Positions 53,593 through 63,320 of a DNA stretch of 64,000 nt are shown here, piece after piece. The first letter of the stretch is position 1, and each line of letters starts with the position of its first letter. The notes beneath the pieces were generated by a model, which was not told where the DNA came from, did not search any database, and saw only the letters and a program-made list of their open reading frames with translations. The translations under genes were made by a program, and so were the position numbers. Location of the stretch: positions 1 to 64,000 of the forward strand of contig UQJP01000019.1 in assembly GCA_900541415.1 (NCBI GenBank), read 5' to 3'. Origin of the DNA: an uncultured Odoribacter sp. Its GTDB lineage: Bacteria; Bacteroidota; Bacteroidia; Bacteroidales; Marinifilaceae.

Positions 53593-53634
53593 AATCAGGG
53601 ACACCCTCCCTGCATTCCTGTAAAAACAATAAAA

Positions 53635-54702
53635 ATGGATATAAAATTAGCAGTACTGCCGGGTGACGGAATCGGCCCGGAAATCATAGAGCAAGCCGTG
53701 AAAGTAGTAAATGCCGTATGTAAGAAATACGGTCATTCCGTAACATATACCTATGGCGTGGTAGGAGCGGCAGCTATCGACAAAACCGGGAACCCCTACC
53801 CGGAAGAAACCCATAAAATTTGTATGGAAGCCGACGCCGTGCTTTTCGGAGCGATCGGTGACCCGCGTTTCGACAACGATCCCAAAGCCAAAGTGCGCCC
53901 GGAACAGGGACTTTTGGAGATGAGAAAAAAATTAGGTTTATACGCCAATATCCGCCCGGTAACTACGTTCAAATCACTGATACATCGTTCCCCTCTGCGG
54001 AAAGACCTCGTAGAAGGGGCGGATTTTATCTGCATCCGTGAACTAACCGGAGGTATTTATTTCGGACGCCCGCAAGGACGCTCGGAAGACGGACAAACCG
54101 CTTTCGACAGTTGCGTTTATACCAAAGCGGAAATCACCCGCATTTGTAAACTCGGTTTCGAATATGCCCTGGCACGCCGGAGCAAGCTGACTGTGGTGGA
54201 CAAGGCAAATGTGTTGGCCACCTCCCGGTTATGGCGGGAAACCGTGCAGAAAATGGCTCCTTCCTATCCGAACGTAGACGTAGAGTATATGTTTGTGGAC
54301 AATGCAGCCATGAAACTGATCCAGCAGCCGAAACATTTCGACGTGGTGGTAACGGAAAATATGTTCGGTGACATCCTGACAGACGAAGCCAGCGTTATCA
54401 CCGGATCGTTAGGTTTATTGCCCTCCGCTTCGATCGGGGTGCACACCTCTTTGTTCGAGCCGATCCACGGCTCTTATCCGCAGGCAGCGGGCAAAAACAT
54501 TGCCAATCCGGTAGCCACCATTCTTTCGGCAGCTATGATGTTTGAATACGCTTTCAACCTGAAAGCGGCGGGAACATCCATCCGGCAGGCAGTGGCGCAG
54601 GCTCTGGAAGCCGGAATTGTCACAGAAGACATTGCGGAAGGTGATAATAAAGCCTACACTACCACCGAAGTGGGCGACTATATCGCTAAAGCTATAAATT
54701 AA
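53635..54702 (+). CDS. leuB: 3-Isopropylmalate dehydrogenase
   Basis: The 355-residue enzyme oxidises and decarboxylates 3-isopropylmalate with NAD. Visible features: LPGDGIGPEI, the substrate loop LLEMRKKLGLYANIRPV, RELTGGIYFG, the metal-binding VTENMFGDILTDEAS and the NAD-binding EPIHGSYPQAAGKNIANP. It lies 42 bases after leuD and 8 before ilvA. Confidence 0.97.
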   Translation: MDIKLAVLPGDGIGPEIIEQAVKVVNAVCKKYGHSVTYTYGVVGAAAIDKTGNPYPEETHKICMEADAVLFGAIGDPRFDNDPKAKVRPEQGLLEMRKKLGLYANIRPVTTFKSLIHRSPLRKDLVEGADFICIRELTGGIYFGRPQGRSEDGQTAFDSCVYTKAEITRICKLGFEYALARRSKLTVVDKANVLATSRLWRETVQKMAPSYPNVDVEYMFVDNAAMKLIQQPKHFDVVVTENMFGDILTDEASVITGSLGLLPSASIGVHTSLFEPIHGSYPQAAGKNIANPVATILSAAMMFEYAFNLKAAGTSIRQAVAQALEAGIVTEDIAEGDNKAYTTTEVGDYIAKAIN

Positions 54703-54710
54703 ACAAAGCT

Positions 54711-55970
54711 ATGGACGAATCCTATTTCCCTTCACTCAAAGACATCATGACAGCGGAACACACGCTGAGCGAAATATTGATGCCGACCCCTTTGATGAAA
54801 AACCGGAATCTTTCGGAAAAATACGAAGCGAACGTATTGCTGAAACGCGAAGACCTGCAAATGGTGCGTTCCTATAAAATCCGGGGAGCCTATAATAAAA
54901 TCAAATCCCTCACCGCATCAGAAATGGCGCGGGGCATCGTTTGTGCCAGCGCAGGCAACCATGCACAGGGGGTTGCTTACTCTTGCAGCAAGCTGAATAT
55001 TAAGGGACAGATTTATATGCCGGTCACCACCCCCAAGCAAAAAATCAATCAGGTGAAAATGTTCGGGGGCAAATGTATCGAAGTCGTATTGACAGGCGAC
55101 ACATTCGACCAGGCGAATACGGCGGCAATCGAAGCCTGCCAGCAAAACGACATGGTATTTATCCCGCCTTTCAATGATGCCAAAATCATCGAAGGACAAG
55201 CCACCGTGGGCTTAGAGATTATTCAGGAAGCCAAAATAAAAATAGACTATATTTTTGTTCCGATCGGCGGCGGCGGACTGGCATCGGGCGTTGGCAGTTT
55301 CTATAAGCAAATGAGCCCGGCAACCAAAATTATCGGCGTGGAGCCTGCGGGGGCCGCAGGCATGAAAAAATCCTTAGAATGCGGAGAAGTGACCGAATTG
55401 CAGGAAGTGGATAAATTTGTGGACGGAGCAGCCGTACAACGGGTGGGTGAACTGACTTTCGACGTTTGCCGGAAAGTGCTGGATGATATTGTGGTCGTTC
55501 CCGAAGGGAAAATATGCACCACCATCCTGAACCTGTATAATTTCGACGCCATTGTGGTTGAACCCGCCGGAGCTCTCAGCATGAGCGCGCTGGATTACTA
55601 CAAAGACGAAATCAAAGGGAAGAATGTGGTATGTGTCGTAAGCGGAAGCAACAACGACATCACCCGGATGGAAGATATTAAAGAACGCTCGATGCTTTAC
55701 GAAGGGCTGAAACACTATTTCGTAGTGCGTTTCCCTCAAAGGGCAGGGGCATTACAGGACTTTGTGAATAAAGTTCTCGGCCCGAACGACGATATTACCT
55801 ATTTCGAATACAAAAAGAAAAACAACCGGGAGAAAGGCCCGGCATTGGTGGGTATAGAAATTCAGCATCCGGAAGATTTCGACGGATTGCAGGAACGGAT
55901 GAAAGAACACGGGATCATGTATCAATATTTGAACAATAACCCGAACCTGTTCGAATTCCTCATCGGCTGA
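54711..55970 (+). CDS. ilvA: Threonine ammonia-lyase (threonine dehydratase)
   Basis: The 419-residue PLP enzyme makes 2-oxobutyrate for isoleucine. The PLP lysine lies in MVRSYKIRGAYNK and the phosphate loop is GGGGLASG. The C-terminal 90 residues (HYFVVRFPQRAGALQDFVNKVLGPNDDITYFEY) form one ACT-like regulatory domain, as in the short biosynthetic IlvA forms. Its place at the end of the operon, 8 bases after leuB, supports the biosynthetic role. A terminator follows. Confidence 0.96.
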   Translation: MDESYFPSLKDIMTAEHTLSEILMPTPLMKNRNLSEKYEANVLLKREDLQMVRSYKIRGAYNKIKSLTASEMARGIVCASAGNHAQGVAYSCSKLNIKGQIYMPVTTPKQKINQVKMFGGKCIEVVLTGDTFDQANTAAIEACQQNDMVFIPPFNDAKIIEGQATVGLEIIQEAKIKIDYIFVPIGGGGLASGVGSFYKQMSPATKIIGVEPAGAAGMKKSLECGEVTELQEVDKFVDGAAVQRVGELTFDVCRKVLDDIVVVPEGKICTTILNLYNFDAIVVEPAGALSMSALDYYKDEIKGKNVVCVVSGSNNDITRMEDIKERSMLYEGLKHYFVVRFPQRAGALQDFVNKVLGPNDDITYFEYKKKNNREKGPALVGIEIQHPEDFDGLQERMKEHGIMYQYLNNNPNLFEFLIG

Positions 55971-55992
55971 TTTTGCCCGGTGATAAAACCAT

Positions 55993-56020
55993 AAAGCTGT
56001 TCCGGAAGGGACAGCTTTTT
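55993..56020 (+). terminator. Terminator of the branched-chain amino acid operon
   Basis: AAGCTGTTCC pairs with GGGACAGCTT around a GGAA loop, followed by a T run. Confidence 0.85.
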
Positions 56021-56050
56021 TGGTGAGGAGGGATTAACAGATTTTCTTTG

Positions 56051-56058
56051 TAACTTTG
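56051..56058 (+). promoter_or_regulatory. -7 promoter box (TAACTTTG) for the acyl-CoA synthetase gene
   Basis: TAnnTTTG, 33 bases before the ATG at 56091 and just after the operon terminator. Confidence 0.6.
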
Positions 56059-56090
56059 CAATTCATATTCTAAAGAAGGCGAAACAAAAA

Positions 56091-58009
56091 ATGAACACAA
56101 TCATAGATCTGTTTGAAAGAAGCTGTAAAAAATTTCCGGGCAATGCTTACCTGTGGGAAAAGCGGAACGGTCAATATACTTCGACCACCTATTCACAGGT
56201 GAAAGAGCAGGTATTGGACGTTGCCGGGGGACTTATGGCTGCCGGAATACATCCAAACGACCGGATAGCCCTGCTCAGCGAGGGGTGTAACGATTGGGTA
56301 TACAGCGAATTGGGAATATTGTATGCAGGAGGGGTAAATGTCCCGCTCAGCATCAAACTGACAGAAAAAGAACTGATTTTCCGGATCGCTCATTCGGATG
56401 CCCGCTTTGTCATCGTTTCAGAACATTATGTAGAGCTAATCCGCCACATAGAACCGGAATTACCACTGGTTGAAAAAATATTTGTCACGGGTAACTATAC
56501 TGCAAAAGAAGGGAAATACATCCCCTTTAACCTGTTGAAACAAGAAGGGCACGCCTGGCGGGAAGAACACGCCCAAGAACTCGAAGCCCGCGCCGCATCC
56601 GTCACAGCCAGTGATCTGGTAAACATTTCCTACACTTCAGGAACAACGGCAGAGCCCAAAGGTATTATGCTGACCCACGGCAACTACGTGAGCAATGTCC
56701 TGCAATCGGATTCGCTGATCCAGATACCGGAACACTACAAAGTGCTGCTGTTCCTGCCCTGGGATCATAGCTTCGCCCATACGGTGGGAATCTACTCATT
56801 CATGTATAACGGGGCTTCTTTAGCTTCTGTGGATTTCGGGAAATCGCCTATGGAATATTTACGGAATATTCCCCTGAACCTGAAAGAAGTAAAACCCCAT
56901 TTACTGTTAAGTGTCCCGGCATTAGCCAAAAATTTCAGGAAGAACATAGAAGCAGGTGTGAAGCAAAAAGGCAAGCTCACCGCCGGGCTTTACAACACCG
57001 GGCTCAAACTGGGATATTTCTATAACGGCTCAGGCAATCATCAGGGACGGGGGGCAAAAATTATGCTTTATCCCGTGGTGAAACTATTCGATAAGCTGGT
57101 GTTTTCGAAAATCCGTCAGATTTTCGGAGGTAACCTGCAATTTTTCATCGGGGGGGGAGCCCTGCTCGACAAAGAACTGCAACGGTATTTCTGCACGCTG
57201 GGAGTCCCCATGCTGCAAGGCTACGGGCTATCGGAAGCCTCTCCCGTCATCAGCTCCAATCGTCCCCAGATATATCGTTTCGGATCATCGGGACAGATCG
57301 TAAAACCTTTAGACCTGAAAATTTGCGACGAGGACGGGAACGAAGTGGAACAGGGTAAAAAAGGCGAAATCGTCATCCGGGGCGGAAACGTCATGAAAGG
57401 GTATTGGAAAAATGAAAAATCCACCGCCGAAACCCTGCAAAAAGGCTGGCTGCATACCGGAGACATGGGCTATGTAAACGAACAGGGACTGCTATACGTA
57501 TTGGGACGTTTTAAATCCCTGCTGATCGCCAACGACGGCGAAAAGTTCAGTCCCGAAGGCATTGAAGAAGCCATCACCGAACAATCGCCCTACATCGACT
57601 ATTGTGTTCTTTACAACAACCAATCCCCCTATACTTCGGGATTGATCGTTCCCAACAAAAACGCATTGAAGGACTATCTGAAACGCAAGAATACGGAGTT
57701 TGGCTCGGTGGAAGGCTATAAACTGATGTTAGGCAAGATCAATAAAGAACTGATGAAATTCCGTTACGGCGGGGAACATGCGGGACTGATGGGTAGTTTT
57801 CCCGTGAGCGCTGGCTACCTGCCGTTGTTGCCATCCTGCCGGAATCGCTCAGCGAACAGAACGGCACGATCAACTCGACGACAAAAGTCGTACGCCACAA
57901 AGTGGTGGAGGTTTTCAAAAGTGAACTGGAATTTGTATACACGCCCGAAGGTAAAGACATCCAGAATCCTCACAACACACAAAACATCAAACAATTCATG
58001 GAAAACTAA
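56091..58009 (+). pseudogene. Long-chain acyl-CoA synthetase (AMP-binding), frameshifted near the C-terminus
   Basis: The first 571 codons read as a normal long-chain fatty acyl-CoA ligase: VNISYTSGTTAEPKGIMLTHG (AMP-binding P-loop), QGYGLSEASPVIS, GWLHTGDMGYV and LGRFKSLLIANDGEKFSPEGIEE. After Phe570-Pro571 (57801-57803) the frame is lost. Resuming two bases later at 57806 gives ERWLPAVVAILPESLSEQNG and on to FMEN with TAA at 58007-58009, the expected family C-terminus (about 638 residues in total). The zero frame instead runs on nonsensically into ispG. An extra GT at 57804-57805, or one lost base, explains it. Either the enzyme is truncated or this is a sequencing error. Confidence 0.85.
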
Positions 58010-58029
58010 TCTCCAAACCGAAATATACC

Positions 58030-59877
58030 ATGCGTCGCAAAACAACAGCCGTTCAAATCGGCAACCTGACGTTATCGTCCAGCCATCCGGTTATGGTGCA
58101 ATCTATGCTGAATACCCCGACAATGGACACCGAAGCCTGCGTAGCCCAGGCAATCCGTATCATCGAAGCAGGCGGAAGCCTGGTGAGAATCACCGCGCAG
58201 GGAGTTAAAGAAGCCGAAAACCTGAAAAATATTCACGCGGCTTTACGCGCCAAAGGATACGATGCCCCCCTCTCCGCCGACATACATTTCACCCCCGATG
58301 CCGCTTTAGTGGCCGCCCGGTATGTGGAAAAAGTCAGGATTAACCCCGGAAATTTCATCGATAAGCGGGCTACTTTTCAAAAACTGACATACACCGATGA
58401 AGAATACGCCGGGGAGCTGGAACGTATCCGCCAAAAATTCACCGAATTTCTGGACGTGTGCCGGGAGCATCACACAGCCGTACGCATCGGCACGAACCAC
58501 GGCTCTCTGTCCGACCGGATCATGAGCCGATACGGCAACACCCCGGAAGGCATGGTGGAAGCGACCATGGAATATTTACGCATTTGCCAATCGTCCGGCT
58601 TCACAGATGTGGTTATCTCCCTGAAATCGAGCGATTGCCGGGTGATGGTGCAAGCCGTCCGTCTGTTAGTAAAAAGCATGGAAAAAGAAGGCATGGAATA
58701 TCCCCTGCATTTGGGAGTGACGGAAGCGGGAGAAGGAGAAGACGGACGCATCCGTTCAGCCGTGGGAATCGGCACGCTGCTGAACGAAGGCTTGGGCGAT
58801 ACGATACGGGTATCCCTGACAGAAGCCCCCGAAGCGGAAATCCCCGTAGCCCGTATGCTGGTGGAATTGTGCCAACAGGCCCGCTATGAAAAAGACACAA
58901 CACCTTTAGCCGGAAACGAAAACCGCCCGGTGATCGTTGCCGACCTTCACGGCCTGCAAATCATCGACGAAAAAATTTCCACCCGGCTGGGATTTATAAC
59001 GGGAAACACAAACGATCCGGTCTACGGCAAGCAATTGCAGGCCGGAATCAAAGCCCCGGAAATGATCTATACCGAAGCCCTCGGGCCGGAATTGACCTCC
59101 CTGCCCGCAACCACAAAGGTGATCGTGCCGTTCAGCCTGATCGACCTGGCACATGTCTATAACCGTCAGGCCGTTCCCCTGTGCACGCCCGCACAATACC
59201 TGTCCCTGCCGCCGGAAAGGGAGCCGGAACAGGCACTGATAGAGCTGGAAAATCCCGGAGAGCTGGCCGCCCTGGCCGGACAGTTGAAAAACGATACCGG
59301 GGCGATCATCGTGTTTGCATTCGGCACAGATTACGCAGCCTACCAAACAGCTTTCCGGCTGAAACAGCAGCAAAACCTTTCCAATCCGGTGATTCTCCGG
59401 GTTGTCAGCCAAGACACCTCCCACAGTCAAGCGCAACTGGCCATTGCATCACGGATCGGTGGTTTTTTCCTCGACCGCTTAGCCGCAGGACTGTGGATCA
59501 CCATTCCGGCTTTACCTTATCCCGAAGCATTGGAATTAAGCCGGAACATCCTTCAATCTGCCGGAGTAAGGCGTTACAAAACCGAATTTGTGAGTTGTCC
59601 CGGTTGCGGACGCACCCTGTTCGACCTGCAAGGCAGCGTTGCCAAAGTGAAAGCAGCCTTCTCACACCTGAATCATTTAAAAATAGCAGTCATGGGCTGC
59701 GTTGTAAACGGGCCGGGCGAAATGGGGGACGCGGACTATGGATATGTAGGCGCGGGAAACGGAAAAGTGAACCTTTACAAAGGACGGGAACGGGTGAAAA
59801 ACGCCATCCCGGAACAAGAGGCGATAGAAGTGCTGAAAGAACTCATTATAGCTCATGGAGACTGGAAGGAAAAATAA
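58030..59877 (+). CDS. ispG: 4-Hydroxy-3-methylbut-2-enyl diphosphate synthase, long (inserted-domain) form
   Basis: The 615-residue enzyme catalyses the penultimate step of the MEP isoprenoid pathway. The N-terminal TIM barrel shows VMVQSMLNTPTMDTEAC and RINPGNFIDKRA; the C-terminal Fe-S domain has SCPGCGRTLFDL (near 522) and MGCVVNGPGEMGDADYGYVG (near 556). An extra domain of over 200 residues (about 290-510) separates the two parts, the plant/Chlamydia/Bacteroidota-type insert absent from the 370-residue E. coli enzyme. It starts 20 bases after the restored acyl-CoA synthetase stop. Confidence 0.95.
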   Translation: MRRKTTAVQIGNLTLSSSHPVMVQSMLNTPTMDTEACVAQAIRIIEAGGSLVRITAQGVKEAENLKNIHAALRAKGYDAPLSADIHFTPDAALVAARYVEKVRINPGNFIDKRATFQKLTYTDEEYAGELERIRQKFTEFLDVCREHHTAVRIGTNHGSLSDRIMSRYGNTPEGMVEATMEYLRICQSSGFTDVVISLKSSDCRVMVQAVRLLVKSMEKEGMEYPLHLGVTEAGEGEDGRIRSAVGIGTLLNEGLGDTIRVSLTEAPEAEIPVARMLVELCQQARYEKDTTPLAGNENRPVIVADLHGLQIIDEKISTRLGFITGNTNDPVYGKQLQAGIKAPEMIYTEALGPELTSLPATTKVIVPFSLIDLAHVYNRQAVPLCTPAQYLSLPPEREPEQALIELENPGELAALAGQLKNDTGAIIVFAFGTDYAAYQTAFRLKQQQNLSNPVILRVVSQDTSHSQAQLAIASRIGGFFLDRLAAGLWITIPALPYPEALELSRNILQSAGVRRYKTEFVSCPGCGRTLFDLQGSVAKVKAAFSHLNHLKIAVMGCVVNGPGEMGDADYGYVGAGNGKVNLYKGRERVKNAIPEQEAIEVLKELIIAHGDWKEK

Positions 59878-59912
59878 ACGAAAAACAGCGGCAAGATACG
59901 CCTTGAATTTTG

Positions 59913-59920
59913 TATCTTTG
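59913..59920 (+). promoter_or_regulatory. -7 promoter box (TATCTTTG) for the LruC-type lipoprotein
   Basis: TAnnTTTG, 25 bases before the ATG at 59945. Confidence 0.6.
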
Positions 59921-59944
59921 TGGAGAATTTAAATACCTAACTTC

Positions 59945-60886
59945 ATGAAAAACACACTCTTATTAACAATAATTATTTGTTTGTTCACTTCTTGCCACGA
60001 GGACTTATTCACCGACAATAAAGAGGAAAAAGTAAGCCGTTGTGAGCCTTTCGAGGACTATACCGTTCCGATAAAAGAGGGTTACACCACTTACGTGATG
60101 TATGGCGAAGACACGCTGGCCGTAGCCAACAAGCCGATCACGATCAAAATTCCGAAAAATGTCCTGACAAGCCGCAGCAACGACGAATTTAAAATTGATT
60201 TCGGGATTGTCAAGAGCTACGACACTTACAGTAAATATTGGCAAGCCGTTATGTTCGAAGATTCCGAATCGATGGACTACGACTATAACGACCTGATTAT
60301 CCACGTACGGAATGAATGCCAATATCCGTGGGGAAAAGATTATAGCCTGCAAAGCATTTCCATCCAGCCGATCGCTTTAGGAAGTACGAAAAATATCAAA
60401 TTAGGCTGTATCCTATCGGACAACACGGAACATATCGTTTCCGAAAACGTAAGACATGACCTGTTTGGCAATGCCACAGGCTTCATCAACACGGAAAGCC
60501 AGCGGGAACCGATCCGTTATAAACTGGACAAGTGGCTGGTTGAATATAAACTACCGAAAGACGCACGTCCTTCAATTGCCTGGTTTATCGAAGTAAACGG
60601 CAAAAGATACTATGCAGTCAGCTCGGAACTCGACTACCAGAACTACGACATGTTCAACCAACAAGCCATGCCTTATGGTATTGTTACTTATAGCACATTT
60701 ACCTATCCGGAAGAACTGACTTCGATTTTCGATGCCTATCCGGGATTCAATGACTGGTTGAACAAGGGAGCCGCCAATATCGGCGAGCCGGTAAAGAGCC
60801 TGTGTTGTAAATATTCATACGGAAACATCCTTTGCCCCGACGGAGTGACCCGTAAAATATGGGATTATCAGGATTTAGAAGAGTAA
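59945..60886 (+). CDS. LruC/DUF4842-type lipoprotein
   Basis: The 313 residues start with a lipoprotein signal (MKNTLLLTIIICLFTSCHEDL, Cys17). The central segment MFEDSESMDYDYNDLIIHV (near 102-120) is the acidic signature of LruC-domain/DUF4842 proteins (FEDxxxxxDYDYNDLV), which may bind calcium. The remaining sequence is beta-rich (ISIQPIALGSTKNIKLGCIL) and ends with a C-terminal part containing three cysteines (SLCCKYSYGNILCPDG). Full LruC proteins are longer and carry extra repeats; this is a short form. Probably surface exposed; function unknown. Confidence 0.78.
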   Translation: MKNTLLLTIIICLFTSCHEDLFTDNKEEKVSRCEPFEDYTVPIKEGYTTYVMYGEDTLAVANKPITIKIPKNVLTSRSNDEFKIDFGIVKSYDTYSKYWQAVMFEDSESMDYDYNDLIIHVRNECQYPWGKDYSLQSISIQPIALGSTKNIKLGCILSDNTEHIVSENVRHDLFGNATGFINTESQREPIRYKLDKWLVEYKLPKDARPSIAWFIEVNGKRYYAVSSELDYQNYDMFNQQAMPYGIVTYSTFTYPEELTSIFDAYPGFNDWLNKGAANIGEPVKSLCCKYSYGNILCPDGVTRKIWDYQDLEE

Positions 60887-60920
60887 GGCGATAATTAGCT
60901 ATATATTCAAAGTAAATCGT

Positions 60921-60928
60921 TATTTTTG
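60921..60928 (+). promoter_or_regulatory. -7 promoter box (TATTTTTG) for the MATE transporter
   Basis: TAnnTTTG, 52 bases before ATG 60980. Its last bases overlap a TTG that could otherwise be read as a start codon, so the box argues against that upstream start. An inverted repeat flanks it: AAATCGTTATTTTTG-like 60915-60928 and CAAAAATAACGATTTT-like 60959-60974. Confidence 0.6.
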
Positions 60929-60979
60929 CAGGCCAAAAGACACTCATCTGCTACGGCCTCAAAAATAACGATTTTATTT

Positions 60980-62347
60980 ATGTCTATACAAGAGTCACCT
61001 TTAACCTTAGGTACAGAGAACATTCGTAAACTATTGATGCGATATGCCATCCCGGCAATCGTCGCCATGACCGCCGCTTCCCTCTATAACATGATGGACA
61101 GCATCTTTATCGGCCATGGAGTAGGATCTTTAGGAATAGCCGGATTGGCGGTTACGTTTCCTTTCATCAACTTAGCGGCGGCTTTCGGCTCGCTGGTCGG
61201 CGTAGGAGCTTCGGCGGTGGTTTCCATGAAAATGGGACAAAAAGACCTGAAAAGCGCCGAAGCCGTGCTGGGAAACGTAATCCTGATGAACGTTGTGATC
61301 GGCATTGTATTTATGGCAGTCTGCCTGATCTTCCTGAATCCGATCCTCTACTTTTTCGGAGCCAGCGAGGCAACTCTCCCTTACGCCCGGGATTATATGA
61401 AGATCATCCTATACGGCAACCTCATCACACATGTCTACATGGGACTGAACGAAGTGATGCGCGCTTCGGGCTATCCGCAAAGGGCAATGGCGGCCACCCT
61501 CTTTGCCGTGGCGATCAACGGAGTGTTGAACGCCCTTTTCATTTTCGTTTTTGACATGGGCATTCAGGGTGCGGCTTTAGGGACAATCGTAGCTCAATTA
61601 CTGGCACTGATCGGTGTGTTGTTACATTTCAGCAGCCCCAAAAGCTTCATCCGCTTTCAGCGGGGCATATTCCACATCAAGTGGCACATCATCGGGGCGA
61701 TGCTCGCTATCGGGCTGGCGCCTTTTCTGATGAACCTCTGCTCATGCCTGGTGGTGCTGCTCATCAACAACGGCCTGAAAGACCTCGGTGGCGACATGTA
61801 TGTGGGTGCATTCGGAATTATCAACCGGATTTCTTTCCTGTTCTTTATGATCGTCATGGGATTCAATCAGGGCATGCAGCCTATTGTGGGATATAATTTC
61901 GGAGCCAAACAATACGACCGGGTAATCCGTACCCTGAAATACACCCTGTTCTGCGCTGTCAGCACCACCACCCTGGGCTTTCTGCTCTGTCAGCTTTTTC
62001 CGCGGACGATCATATACATGTTCACCACGGACACCGACCTTATAGCTATTTCCGAACATGGTTTAAGACTGATTGCCGCCATGCTCCCCATCGTAGGCTT
62101 CCAGATGGTCACCACCAGTTTCTTCCAATCGATCGGGATGGCGAAAAAAGCGATCTTCCTCTCCCTCACCCGGCAGCTGATCTTTTTAGTTCCCTGTCTG
62201 ATGTTTCTGCCCAAAATATGGGGAACGGACGGAATTTGGGGAAGTATTCCGGTGGCCGACTTTGCCGCCGCCATCACTTCCGGCCTGATGCTATGGTACC
62301 AGCTCAAGAAATTTAATAAAATGGGCTTGTATTGTGCAAAAGTTTAG
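60980..62347 (+). CDS. MATE family efflux transporter
   Basis: From ATG 60980 (MSIQESPLTLGTENIRKLLMRY) the protein has 455 residues and twelve hydrophobic helices. MATE features are clear: IPAIVAMTAASLYNMMDSIFIGHGVG in helix 1 and GFNQGMQPIVGYNFGAKQYDR in the second half. It resembles the MepA-like subgroup, Na+- or H+-driven exporters of cationic drugs. A TTG 54 bases upstream is in frame but lies inside the promoter box. The cytidylate-kinase-like gene follows 37 bases later. Confidence 0.93.
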   Translation: MSIQESPLTLGTENIRKLLMRYAIPAIVAMTAASLYNMMDSIFIGHGVGSLGIAGLAVTFPFINLAAAFGSLVGVGASAVVSMKMGQKDLKSAEAVLGNVILMNVVIGIVFMAVCLIFLNPILYFFGASEATLPYARDYMKIILYGNLITHVYMGLNEVMRASGYPQRAMAATLFAVAINGVLNALFIFVFDMGIQGAALGTIVAQLLALIGVLLHFSSPKSFIRFQRGIFHIKWHIIGAMLAIGLAPFLMNLCSCLVVLLINNGLKDLGGDMYVGAFGIINRISFLFFMIVMGFNQGMQPIVGYNFGAKQYDRVIRTLKYTLFCAVSTTTLGFLLCQLFPRTIIYMFTTDTDLIAISEHGLRLIAAMLPIVGFQMVTTSFFQSIGMAKKAIFLSLTRQLIFLVPCLMFLPKIWGTDGIWGSIPVADFAAAITSGLMLWYQLKKFNKMGLYCAKV

Positions 62348-62384
62348 GTAAATTTGTAATCAATAGTTGAATGCTAAATATTCT

Positions 62385-63026
62385 ATGAAACAACCCGGTA
62401 TGGAAAAGAAAATCATTATCACAATAGGCCGCCAGTTCGGTAGCGGCGGGCGGACTATCGGCAGAATGCTGGCTGAGAAACTCGGAATAGCCTACTATGA
62501 TAAAGAATTGATAAACCTGGCCTCTAAAGAAAGCGGAATTTGCGGGGAGTTTTTTGAAAAAGCCGATGAAAAAACATCCGGAAGCCTGTTAAAGGCACTG
62601 GCAATGGGATTTTCGATGAACAACGCCATTTTTCAAAGTAACGACTACCTGTCGAATGAATCGCTTTTCCAGATACAATCCGATGTTATCCGCAAGGTAG
62701 CGGCAGAACAATCCTGCATTCTGGTGGGGCGTTGTGCCGACTATATTTTACGCGAAGACCCCGATTGTATCAGTGTTTTCATTTCCGCTTCCCCCGAAGA
62801 CCGGATAAAAAGAGCAATGGGATATAACAACATCAGTGAAAAAGAAGCCGAAGAAACAATTCACAAGGCAGACAAATCACGCGCTTCCTATTACAACTAC
62901 TACACCGATAAAAACTGGGGAGCAGCCGAATCGTATGACCTTTGCATCAATTCTTCGCTTTACGGGCTGGAACGGACGACCGATTTCATACAGGCATTTG
63001 TGGAATTATCGCAACACAATAAATGA
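62385..63026 (+). CDS. Cytidylate kinase-like family protein
   Basis: From ATG 62385 the protein has 213 residues; ATG 62400 (MEKKIIITIGRQFG) is also possible. The P-loop is GRQFGSGGRTIGR, and the following DKELINLASKESGI matches the cytidylate-kinase-like P-loop family (AAA_26/PF13189 type). SCILVGRCADYILRE and the Lid-like RIKRAMGYNNISEKEAEETI follow. It is not the canonical Cmk, and its substrate is unknown. It lies 37 bases after the MATE gene, probably in the same transcript. Confidence 0.85.
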   Translation: MKQPGMEKKIIITIGRQFGSGGRTIGRMLAEKLGIAYYDKELINLASKESGICGEFFEKADEKTSGSLLKALAMGFSMNNAIFQSNDYLSNESLFQIQSDVIRKVAAEQSCILVGRCADYILREDPDCISVFISASPEDRIKRAMGYNNISEKEAEETIHKADKSRASYYNYYTDKNWGAAESYDLCINSSLYGLERTTDFIQAFVELSQHNK

Positions 63027-63115
63027 CGACTGAAAAGGATGAGAAATTTCCCGTTGTAACCAAACGACGACTCCCAAAAACAAAGATAAAACAAAGCCGG
63101 ACAGGCTTAAATTTT

Positions 63116-63153
63116 AATATTCCCGGCATAGTTTATGCCGGGAATATTTTTTA
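63116..63153 (+). terminator. Strong terminator after the kinase-like gene
   Basis: A 15-base perfect stem, AATATTCCCGGCATA with TATGCCGGGAATATT around a GTT loop, followed by a T run. The remainder of the spacer to 63320 is AT-rich with no gene. Confidence 0.92.
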
Positions 63154-63320
63154 TACTTTTCCTTTTCTTTCAAAAACTATTTTCCCGGATACGATTTCGA
63201 AAATAAAATACCATCCTAACATCTCTAAAAATTAGAGAAAGTCCTCATATACAGCCAATCATTTTTTTCATTGTCAATATTTTATTGTACTTTTACAGCC
63301 CTAAATTTATAAATACTCAA

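Noticed and set aside
57807..58208. C-terminal extension of the acyl-CoA synthetase into ispG
   Set aside because: The residues after the frame break are Arg/Ser-rich nonsense and overlap the ispG start; the true C-terminus lies in another frame and ends at 58009.
63023..63235. 70-codon frame after the kinase-like gene
   Set aside because: It reads straight through the strong terminator palindrome at 63116-63153 and has no protein features.
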